Below, piece after piece: positions 1 through 6,924 of a DNA stretch of 14,188 nucleotides. Where the stretch lies: assembly GCA_948852945.1 (NCBI GenBank), contig CAQPBJ010000027.1, forward strand, positions 1-14,188, in the 5' to 3' direction. The notes under the pieces were generated by a model that searched no databases, was not told the origin of the DNA, and was given only the letters and a program-made list of their open reading frames with translations. Both the position numbers and the translations under genes were made by a program. This stretch comes from an uncultured Clostridia bacterium (lineage in GTDB: Bacteria; Bacillota; Clostridia; TANB77; CAG-508). Numbering within the stretch: position 1 is the first letter of the stretch; each line of letters starts with the position of its first letter.

Positions 1-122
1 CTAAATTATTTGGAGAAATAGCTAGCAAATATGAAGGAAGACAAGGTGGATATACTCGTATGTTAAAATGCGAGAATAGAAAAGGAGATAACGCAGTAGA
101 AGTTATCTTAGAATTAGTTTAA
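1..122 (+). CDS. rplQ: 50S ribosomal protein L17, C-terminal fragment
   Basis: This is the 3' end of a gene that begins outside the window; codons start at base 3 and the stop is TAA at 120-122. The readable residues include KLFGEIASKYEGRQGGYTR followed by KCENRKGDNA and VILELV, which is the conserved C-terminus of bacterial ribosomal protein L17. L17 is a structural protein of the large subunit located near the peptide exit tunnel. In Firmicutes rplQ is normally the last gene of the long ribosomal protein operon after rpoA, and the strong terminator just downstream fits that. Identification is confident although only about 39 residues are present. Confidence 0.93.
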   Translation, partial: KLFGEIASKYEGRQGGYTRMLKCENRKGDNAVEVILELV

Positions 123-137
123 TTAAAAAAGAAAAAG

Positions 138-167
138 CGGGGCTTAAACAAAGCCCGTTTTTTTTTA
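138..167 (+). terminator. Intrinsic terminator after rplQ
   Basis: A GC-rich stem (CGGGGCTT paired with AAGCCCG, one bulged G) closes a short A-rich loop and is followed by a run of nine T. It lies 15 bases after the rplQ stop and presumably ends the ribosomal protein operon. Confidence 0.9.
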
Positions 168-228
168 TTTTAAAATCGAATTATGACGAAAAAATAAAAA
201 TAACATACTATATAATAGGTGATGAAAA

Positions 229-540
229 GTGAAAGATTTAACTAATTTATTTGTAATACTAATTGCTATTTATGGTTGGTATATATTTATAAAAGACGTA
301 TTAAATACATATATATACAAAAAAATAAAATTCGATAACAATATAAAAATGAAAATTATTATAAAAGATCAAGAAGAAAATATTGAAATGTTAATAAAGA
401 AAATAAAAAGCGAATTTGATGAAGTAAAAGACTTAGAAATTATAGATGATAATTCACAAGATAAAACTTATGAAATATTAACTAAAATTCAAAAAAAGAA
501 TCATAATATAAATATAAGAAAAATAAATGAAATATTGTAA
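229..540 (+). CDS. Small membrane-anchored protein with a degenerate glycosyltransferase-2-like segment
   Basis: A 103-residue protein starting at GTG 229. An AGGTGAT ribosome site at 217-223 supports this start, and the nearby ATG at 222 leads to an immediate stop. Residues about 7-22 form a hydrophobic membrane segment. Residues 42-90 read like the opening strand-helix-strand of a family 2 glycosyltransferase: KIIIKDQEENIEMLI, then LEIIDDNSQDKTYEIL, where DDNSQDKT (73-80) matches the nucleotide-sugar binding 'DDGSxDxT' pattern. The rest of a transferase (DxD, acceptor region) is absent and nothing resembling it follows, so catalysis is doubtful. It ends 44 bases before recD2 and is probably co-transcribed. 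A TATAAT at 211-216 is too close to the start codon to be an obvious promoter. Function unknown; the fold resemblance is inferred from motif reading only. Confidence 0.65.
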   Translation: MKDLTNLFVILIAIYGWYIFIKDVLNTYIYKKIKFDNNIKMKIIIKDQEENIEMLIKKIKSEFDEVKDLEIIDDNSQDKTYEILTKIQKKNHNINIRKINEIL

Positions 541-584
541 AAAAAAGATTTTTTTGATAGACTACATAGGAAAAGGAACAGATT

Positions 585-2811
585 ATGAAATTAGAAGGTC
601 AATTAGAAGAAATTATATATCAAAATGAAACAAATAGTTATACAATTGCAGAGCTATCAACAGAAGAGGAAGTATTTACCGTAGTAGGGTATCTACCATT
701 TATAAATGAAGGTGACTATTTAAGTTTAGAAGGAAAGTTTGTAACACATCAAGATTATGGTAGACAATTTAAAATAGAGACATTCGAAAAAAAATTACCC
801 GAGAGTAAAGAAGCCTTAGAAAAATACTTAGCAAGTGGAATAATAAAAGGAATAGGTCCAAGTACAGCAAAGAAAATAGTAGATACCTTTGGAGAAGAAA
901 CAATAGCTATATTCAAATTTGAACCAGAAAAGTTAGCACAAATAAAAGGAATATCATCACAAGGTGCAAAAGAAATGGCAGAAGAATTTAATTCTAAATG
1001 GGACTTATGGCAAATCGTAGGATTTCTAGAAAAATTTGGTATAAATGCAAGCAACAGTAAAAAAGTATATGAAGCTCTAGGAGAAGATGCAATTGAAGAA
1101 ATAAAGAAAAATCCATATATACTAGTTGATATAACATATGGTGTAGATTTTTTTAAAATAGATAAAATGGCATTAGAGATAGGAATAGATATAAATAGCT
1201 ATCAAAGAATTGGAGCTGGTATTAGATATGGATTAATACTAGCAAGTTATAATGGAAATACTTGCGTAGAAAAAGAAGCGTTGTATGAATTTGTAAAAAA
1301 TAAATTATCAACTAAAGAAGAATACATAGATGAAGTAATAATTAACTTAAAAATGACAGGAAAAATTATAGAAGAAAAAATAGATGATAAAGAATGGATA
1401 TTCTTAGAAGAGTTTAACAGAATAGAAAAAAATATTGCAACAAGATTATATATGATGCAGAAAACTCAAAATATAAAAAACATAAAATCATTTAATTCGG
1501 TTTTAGATAAAGAAGAAGCACTATTAGCTATTAACTTATCACCAAAGCAAAAAGAAGCCTTAAAACAGGTAAATAAATCGAATGTAAGTATAATAACTGG
1601 TGGACCAGGTACACGGAAAAACTACAATTATAAAAGCGCTTATTGACATATATAAAATAAACAAATACAAAGTAGTACTATGTGCTCCAACAGGAAGAGC
1701 TGCTAAAAGAATGTCAGAATCAACAGGAGAAGAAGCAAAAACAATACATAGACTTTTAGATATAGGAAAAATAGAAGATAATAAACTAGAAAATATAGAT
1801 ACAGATTTTGCACCAATAGATGCAGATGTAATTGTAATAGATGAAATGTCTATGGTAGATATCTTTCTTATGAATTATATAACAAAAGCCATATATATGG
1901 GAACAAAATTAGTATTAGTTGGTGATAGTAATCAGCTACCATCAGTAGGACCAGGTAGCGTTTTAAAAGATATAATTGAATCAGAAAAAATACCAGTAAC
2001 AAATCTAGATAAAATTTTCAGACAAGCAGCACAAAGTAAAATTATACTAAATGCTCACCAAGTAAATAAAGGGGAAAGTTTTATTTCAAAAGAAGAATCA
2101 GAAAGTACAAATGATGACTTTTTCTTTATAAAACAAACATCTCAAGAAAAAATGCTAGAACAAGTAATATCACTTACAACAGGAAGACTACAAAAATTTG
2201 GAAATTATGATTTTTATCAAAATATGCAAATACTAACACCTACTAAAAAAGGATTATTAGGAACTAAAGAACTAAACAAAACTTTACAAGCTAATATAAA
2301 TCCAGAAAATGAATCAAAAAAAGAAAAAAAATTTGGAGATACAACTTTTAGAGAAGGCGACAGAGTAATGCAAATTAAAAATAATTATGATATTTTTTGG
2401 GATAGACAGATAAATGGAACTTATGAAAACTCAACAGGTGTATTTAATGGAGAAATTGGAAGAATAGAAAAAATTGACTTATCAGAAAGACAAGTAAAAG
2501 TTGTTTTTGATGATGAAAAAAATGTATGGTATCAATTCTCAGAATTAGACCAATTAGAGCTTGCATATAGCATAACAATACATAAGTCACAAGGAAGTGA
2601 ATTCGATGTTGTAATAATAGCAGCACCACAAGCAGCACCTATGTTACTTACAAGAAATTTGTTGTACACAGCAATAACTAGAGCAAAAAAATTATTAGTA
2701 ATAGTGGGAAGTAAAAACATAATAGATTTTATGATACAAAATGTAGATAGTAAAAAAAGAAATACAGGATTAAAATCTAAAATAAATGATTTACTAAAAG
2801 AAATAAATTAG
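585..2811 (+). pseudogene. recD2: recD2 helicase gene, frameshifted within Walker A
   Basis: Two adjoining reading frames (585-1646 and roughly 1615-2811) make one RecD2/TraA-type 5'-3' DNA helicase of about 741 residues, a normal family length. The first part holds the N-terminal OB-like region and helix-hairpin-helix repeats (around 85-140 and 180-200). It runs into GGPGT at 339-343, where an extra C (about base 1614) shifts the frame and leads to TGA at 1644. The second frame resumes exactly with GKTT and carries Walker B VIDEMS (about 419), GDSNQLP (446), FRQAAQS, HKSQGSEFD and YTAITRA (694), the UvrD-like C-terminus. Start ATG 585 follows AGGAAAAGGA. All other motifs look intact, so the lesion is either very recent or a sequencing or assembly error. 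If real, neither fragment keeps a complete P-loop. RecD2 acts in DNA repair and replication-fork processing. Confidence 0.9.
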
Positions 2812-2845
2812 TTATAATAAAAATGTGGCATAAAATAGAAAATGA

Positions 2846-3481
2846 ATGCTAAAAAAACTTATAGACTTAATATTTCCAACATCTTGTGCAATATGTGGAA
2901 AAATATATAAAAAAGCAATATGTCCGCAATGTTTCAAAATATTAAAACAAGAACTAATAATACAAACAATAAAAGAGAAAAATTTAAAATTATACTTTAT
3001 TAGTTTTTATGAAGGAAAAATAAAACAGTTATTACTACAATTTAAATTTAAAGATAAACCATATTTAAATGAACTTTTTACAGAATTAATTATAAAAGAT
3101 AATAAATTGAAAAAAATAATAGAAGAATATGACTTCATAGTTCCAGTTCCAATGCATAAATCAAACAAAAATTTAAGAGGATATAATCAAACAGAACTTA
3201 TAACTAAAGATTTAGAAAACAAAACAAAAGTTAAAAATTTAAATTGTTTAGAAAAAATAAAACAAAATAAAAAACAAAGTTCACTATCAGAAAAAGAAAG
3301 AAAAACTAATATAATTAATGTATATAAATTAGTAGATAACAATATAAAAGATAAGGCAATATTATTATTCGACGATATATATACAACAGGAAGTACAGTA
3401 AAAGAATGTATAAAAGAATTACAAAAAGGAAAACCGAAGAAAGCTGATGTATTAGTAATTAGCAAAAGCAAGAAAGGATAA
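2846..3481 (+). CDS. comFC: ComFC-like phosphoribosyltransferase-fold competence protein
   Basis: A 211-residue ComF family protein. The N-terminus has a four-cysteine zinc site (C14, C17, C26, C29; CAIC and CPQC). The middle has VPVPMHKSNKNLRGYNQTEL (100-119), and the C-terminal half carries the PRPP-binding loop FDDIYTTGST (175-184) of the type I phosphoribosyltransferase fold. This order is diagnostic for ComFC, which helps natural transformation in Bacillus and relatives and is widely retained in species not known to be competent. A substrate has not been firmly assigned in the family as far as I know. The start at ATG 2846 is chosen because the FPTSC N-terminus is typical; an ATG at 2842 is out of frame, and the ribosome site is weak. 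It sits 34 bases after recD2 and only 4 bases before the next gene, so an operon is likely. Confidence 0.9.
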   Translation: MLKKLIDLIFPTSCAICGKIYKKAICPQCFKILKQELIIQTIKEKNLKLYFISFYEGKIKQLLLQFKFKDKPYLNELFTELIIKDNKLKKIIEEYDFIVPVPMHKSNKNLRGYNQTELITKDLENKTKVKNLNCLEKIKQNKKQSSLSEKERKTNIINVYKLVDNNIKDKAILLFDDIYTTGSTVKECIKELQKGKPKKADVLVISKSKKG

Positions 3482-3485
3482 AAAA

Positions 3486-5456
3486 TTGGAAGATTTAGTT
3501 GAAAGCATATTAGATTACGTAAGAGCTGATTATACAGACTATGCAGTAATGATAAATGGAGAATGGGGAAGCGGAAAAACATATTTTTGGAACCATCAAG
3601 TTAAAAACAAAATTGAATCATTACAGTTAAATGGGAAAAAATATACAACAATATATATGTCTTTATATGGAATATCAAACTTAGAAGAAATTAGCAAAAA
3701 GATATTTATAGAAACCACCCAACTAATGGATAAAAATTTAAAAAAATATATGGAATCCCATGGACAAACAACGATTCCAGAATATGCTAAAACAGGATTG
3801 GATATGGCAAACTTTTTCGGAGTTACCAAAAATGGAGAAAAAGTAGATTATGGAGACTTCTTTTCAACAGATGATAAAGTATTATGCTTTGATGATTTGG
3901 AAAGAGCAAATGTTGACGTTGTTGATATATTAGGTTATATAAACAATTTCGTTGAACATGATCATATAAAGACAATAATTATATGTAATGAAAAAGAGTT
4001 ATCAACTAAATTTAAAAGTTCAAACTTAGAAATGAAAACATTTATAGCAACATATCTTCTAGATAAACAAAATGAACTAAATAAAACAGTTGATAAACCT
4101 ATGGTAGAAAAAATTAGAGACAAAATAGAATATGTTTTTGATAATGCTAATGACTATGAAAGAATAAAAGAAAAATTAATAGGTGAAACATTTGAATATG
4201 CACCGAAATTCAATTATATAATAAATGGATTATTATATAGATTTGAAAATAATCCGGATTTAGTAAGATTTTTAAGAGAAAATACGCATTTAATAATTTC
4301 AACATTTAATAAAAGTGGAACGCGAAACTTAAGAATTTTAAAACATGCATTAAATGATTTTAAAAAAATTTTTGAAACAGTAAATAAAACATATCCAAAT
4401 ACAAAATTAAGAGTATTACAAACAATGTTAATATTTACTATTGCAGTATCATTTGAAATAAAAGCAGGAAAAGTAACAAAAAATAAATTTATAAACATTA
4501 ATACAAATGAAGAATATAAAGCACTATTAGTATCATCAAGAGTATTAATGGATAATAGACAATTTTATATAAAAGAATTTGACAATAATTACTATTTCAA
4601 TTTTAAATCAGAATACAGATTTTTTAAATTCATAGAAGTATATGTAAGAACAAGAATATTTGACATGAAAGAATTAAAAAGAAACATGGAAGCCATTATA
4701 AATACAATAGATACAGAAAAACTTCCAGGATATAAGCGTTTACTGACAGAAGAATACTGGAAAATATCAGATGAGCAATTTCCAAAAATAATAGAAGAAG
4801 TAATAAAAGAAGTAAAAGAAGGAAATTTACAATTAATCGATATAGTAAAATTATTTTCATATTTTAGCTATTTCATAAAAAGAGAATTGATATCAAAAGA
4901 TATGAAAGAAACAAAAAATCTATTTTTAGAAGGAATGAATAAATCAGTAAAAACATCACAATACTGTGAGAATATTGAAGAAGAATTATCAAAAATTGGG
5001 ATAAATGAAACAGGTCCAGAAATGGAAGAAGTTTTAAAACATTTTGAAGAGTTAAACAATCAGTTAGAAGAAAAAATGTACAGAGAAAAAGCAGAAGAAA
5101 TATTTAGGTATATTCCAATACAAATGGAACAATTTTATGATAGATTTGAAAGTGAATGTATGGAATTTCCAATATTCAAATATTATGATGCATATAGAAT
5201 GTTCCAAAGAATTACATGTGCAAGTAACGAAGATATAGTAAGAATAAAAGAAATATTAATAGACAGAGCAAAAAGAAATACTGATATATTAACATCAGAA
5301 TATAAGTTTATGAAAAAATTGAAAACAGTTCTTGATGAATATTGTAAAGGAAAAGAATCAACAATAAAAAATGTTATGCTAAAAGAATTTTCTAGAGACT
5401 TAGAAAAAGTTATAGATTTATATAAACCACCAATTTTTTCTTCAAACAATAATTAA
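3486..5456 (+). CDS. KAP-family P-loop NTPase
   Basis: A 656-residue protein starting at TTG 3486. The GAAAGGA ribosome site at 3472-3478, overlapping the comFC stop, supports this start; an ATG start at 3549 would cut into the region before the P-loop. Visible NTPase motifs are Walker A GEWGSGKT (25-32), Walker B KVLCFDDLER (131-140), and a following strand TIIICNEKEL (163-172). This arrangement (INGEWGSGKT, then FDDLER, then NxxEL) is that of KAP P-loop NTPases. I see no transmembrane helices between Walker A and B, which some KAP proteins have. The remaining 450 residues are helical, charged and not recognised. Known KAP relatives include the phage-exclusion protein PifA and QatA of the qatABCD defence system, so a role in phage defence is possible but purely inferred; no partner defence genes are adjacent. 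Codon use matches its neighbours. Confidence 0.8.
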   Translation: MEDLVESILDYVRADYTDYAVMINGEWGSGKTYFWNHQVKNKIESLQLNGKKYTTIYMSLYGISNLEEISKKIFIETTQLMDKNLKKYMESHGQTTIPEYAKTGLDMANFFGVTKNGEKVDYGDFFSTDDKVLCFDDLERANVDVVDILGYINNFVEHDHIKTIIICNEKELSTKFKSSNLEMKTFIATYLLDKQNELNKTVDKPMVEKIRDKIEYVFDNANDYERIKEKLIGETFEYAPKFNYIINGLLYRFENNPDLVRFLRENTHLIISTFNKSGTRNLRILKHALNDFKKIFETVNKTYPNTKLRVLQTMLIFTIAVSFEIKAGKVTKNKFININTNEEYKALLVSSRVLMDNRQFYIKEFDNNYYFNFKSEYRFFKFIEVYVRTRIFDMKELKRNMEAIINTIDTEKLPGYKRLLTEEYWKISDEQFPKIIEEVIKEVKEGNLQLIDIVKLFSYFSYFIKRELISKDMKETKNLFLEGMNKSVKTSQYCENIEEELSKIGINETGPEMEEVLKHFEELNNQLEEKMYREKAEEIFRYIPIQMEQFYDRFESECMEFPIFKYYDAYRMFQRITCASNEDIVRIKEILIDRAKRNTDILTSEYKFMKKLKTVLDEYCKGKESTIKNVMLKEFSRDLEKVIDLYKPPIFSSNNN

Positions 5457-5462
5457 CAATCC

Positions 5463-5511
5463 TGTATATTTTGTCTAAAAAAGCACAAAATAAAATTAGA
5501 CAAAATATACA
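5463..5511 (+). promoter_or_regulatory. Perfect inverted repeat and possible sigma-G promoter before spoVT
   Basis: TGTATATTTTGTCTAA (5463-5478) and TTAGACAAAATATACA (5496-5511) are exact reverse complements, 16 bp, separated by 17 bases. The right arm ends two bases before the GGAGG ribosome site of spoVT. No T-run follows on the + strand, so it is not a terminator. A dimeric operator or a leader hairpin is the best reading. GTATA at 5464 with CAAAATA at 5486 (17 apart) resembles the forespore sigma-G promoter pattern, with one mismatch in the -10. In Bacillus subtilis spoVT is made under sigma-G and represses itself, so autoregulation here is plausible but inferred. Confidence 0.6.
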
Positions 5512-5522
5512 AGGAGGATTTT

Positions 5523-6077
5523 ATGAAAGCTACAGGTGTTGTAAGAAGAATAGATGATTTAGGGAGAATAGTTATTCCAAAAGAAATAAGAAAAACTTTA
5601 AGAATAGGAGAAGGTTCTCCATTAGAAATATTTACAGAAAAGGATGGCGAAATCGTATTAAAGAAATATTCACCAATTGGAGAACTTTCAGAATTTGCAA
5701 GTAACTATGCTGATACATTATCAAAAACAACAGGACATATAGCGTGTATAACAGACAAAGACACAATTATAGCTGTGTCTGGAGGATTAAAAAAAGATTT
5801 ACTGGAACAAGGAATTAGTAAAGAACTAGAAGAAGTAATAGAAAATAAAGAAATTTATACTAGTAAAGAAAATGACGAATTATCAATTCCAATAAGCAAG
5901 CATGAAAACAAAGAAAGAGTTTTTCATTCACAAGTAATATATCCTATAGTATCAGATGGAGATTCTGTAGGAAGTGTTGTGCTAATGTCAAAAGAACCTA
6001 ATAAAAGAATGTCAGATACAGAACTAAAAATAGTTCAATCTGCAGCTGGAATATTAGGAAGCCAATTAGAAATATAA
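5523..6077 (+). CDS. spoVT: Stage V sporulation protein T, transcription regulator
   Basis: A 184-residue protein close in length to Bacillus subtilis SpoVT (178). Residues 1-50 form the AbrB/SpoVT DNA-binding swapped-hairpin domain, with the near-invariant MKATGVVRRIDDLGRIVIPK start, RKTLRIGEGSPLEIF and GEIVLKKY. Residues about 55-184 are the GAF-like C-terminal domain (SEFASNYADTL, TGHIACITDKD, VSDGDSVGSVVLMS, AAGILGSQLE). SpoVT fine-tunes sigma-G dependent genes in the developing forespore and affects spore maturation and germination. AAGGAGG lies at 5511-5517, spaced correctly to ATG 5523, directly after the inverted repeat. A terminator follows at 6121, so the gene is probably monocistronic. 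Its presence indicates a spore former or a recent descendant of one. Confidence 0.95.
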   Translation: MKATGVVRRIDDLGRIVIPKEIRKTLRIGEGSPLEIFTEKDGEIVLKKYSPIGELSEFASNYADTLSKTTGHIACITDKDTIIAVSGGLKKDLLEQGISKELEEVIENKEIYTSKENDELSIPISKHENKERVFHSQVIYPIVSDGDSVGSVVLMSKEPNKRMSDTELKIVQSAAGILGSQLEI

Positions 6078-6120
6078 AAGAATGAGAAGCCATTTAACTA
6101 AAATCTTGATATTGAAAAGA

Positions 6121-6160
6121 TAAAGATGTAACTTAAAATAAGAAACATCTTTATTTTTTA
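6121..6160 (+). terminator. Intrinsic terminator after spoVT
   Basis: TAAAGATGT (6121-6129) pairs perfectly with ACATCTTTA (6145-6153) and is followed by six T. The stem is AT-rich but nine base pairs long. It separates spoVT from the next transcription unit. Confidence 0.8.
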
Positions 6161-6173
6161 TTAATAAAAGTAA

Positions 6174-6202
6174 TTGACATCATAAAAAAATATATATAAA
6201 AT
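6174..6202 (+). promoter_or_regulatory. Sigma-A type promoter for the four-helix membrane protein
   Basis: A consensus -35 TTGACA (6174-6179) is followed after 17 bases by TAAAAT (6197-6202), one mismatch from consensus. The expected transcript start, near 6209, gives a leader of about 30 bases. Confidence 0.75.
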
Positions 6203-6238
6203 AAATACAAATTAATTGAACAAAAGAGGAGAAATGAA

Positions 6239-6805
6239 ATGAAAGATACAGTAGATTCAAAAAAAATTGTAGGCAAATTCGTAGGAAAATATATAGCTTT
6301 AGCTATAATAATTGGAGGAATTTCATTCGCACTAGAAAATGTAATTCCACAATTTGTTGATTGGGACTTTACAGCAACATTTATATTATATCAATCAGTA
6401 CTATTTATAATAAGTACATTATTAGCAATAACATTAGCTGTAAACACATCAATTAAAAAAGAGAAAATATCAACTAAAGAAGAAGCAAAGAAAATTGCTA
6501 AACCAATCAAAACAATACTAATAATGGTAGCTCTAGGTGTTATGGTAGTAAACTTAGTATATTGCTATCAAATAGAACAATCAGGATATAAAGATGCAGA
6601 AGCAAAATACAATAAAATTGAAGGCGTAATAGAAGAATACAAAAATGAACAATTAGAAAATGAAAAAACTACAATACATACAATTTCAAATATATATGTA
6701 GCAACAAAAGAAATTGTTACTATATTAACATATGCATATGCAGTTATTTATGTTGAAAGAATGGTTGAATTATCAGTAACTAATAAAGAAGAAAAAGAAG
6801 AATAA
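6239..6805 (+). CDS. Four-helix membrane protein of unknown function
   Basis: A 188-residue protein with four likely membrane segments, at about residues 17-35, 47-68, 92-110 and 155-174. A lysine-rich cytoplasmic-looking loop (72-90) follows helix two, and a charged, probably helical or coiled segment (111-152, rich in E, K and N) separates helices three and four. The tail is strongly charged (TNKEEKEE). I do not recognise the family. The start at ATG 6239 follows GAGGAG at 6226-6231; an ATG at 6234 would stop after two codons. It has its own promoter and its own terminator, so it is a single-gene unit between spoVT and alaS and gives no context clue to function. Confidence 0.75.
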   Translation: MKDTVDSKKIVGKFVGKYIALAIIIGGISFALENVIPQFVDWDFTATFILYQSVLFIISTLLAITLAVNTSIKKEKISTKEEAKKIAKPIKTILIMVALGVMVVNLVYCYQIEQSGYKDAEAKYNKIEGVIEEYKNEQLENEKTTIHTISNIYVATKEIVTILTYAYAVIYVERMVELSVTNKEEKEE

Positions 6806-6812
6806 ATATTAA

Positions 6813-6844
6813 AAGCCTCTACTTAAGTAGAGGTTTTTTTATTT
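6813..6844 (+). terminator. Intrinsic terminator after the membrane protein gene
   Basis: CCTCTAC (6816-6822) and GTAGAGG (6827-6833) form a perfect stem with a TTAA loop, followed by seven T and then ATTTT. This is a strong classical terminator eight bases after the stop codon. Confidence 0.92.
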
Positions 6845-6872
6845 TATCAAAGACAAACAAAAGCTCATTCTA

Positions 6873-6901
6873 TTGCAAAAAAATAAAAAATATAATATAA
6901 T
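6873..6901 (+). promoter_or_regulatory. Sigma-A type promoter for alaS
   Basis: TTGCAA (6873-6878) and a perfect TATAAT (6896-6901) are 17 bases apart. A transcript start near 6908 leaves a leader of under 20 bases, just enough for the AAGGAGG site at 6913-6919. That leaves no room for a T-box leader. Confidence 0.75.
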
Positions 6902-6924
6902 TTAAAATTGTTAAGGAGGCAGAA

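Noticed and set aside
211..216. TATAAT as promoter of the small gene at 229
   Set aside because: It has no -35 at a normal distance and would start transcription at about the ribosome site itself, giving an essentially leaderless RNA. It is left unannotated.
1600..1650. Programmed frameshift in recD2
   Set aside because: Restoring the frame needs a +1 shift. The A-run CGG AAA AAC would favour -1 slippage, which leads to the third frame, and I see no stimulatory structure or known precedent for RecD2.
6841..6924. T-box riboswitch upstream of alaS
   Set aside because: The strong promoter TTGCAA-17-TATAAT places the transcript start under 20 bases before the start codon, and there is no T-box sequence or terminator in between.
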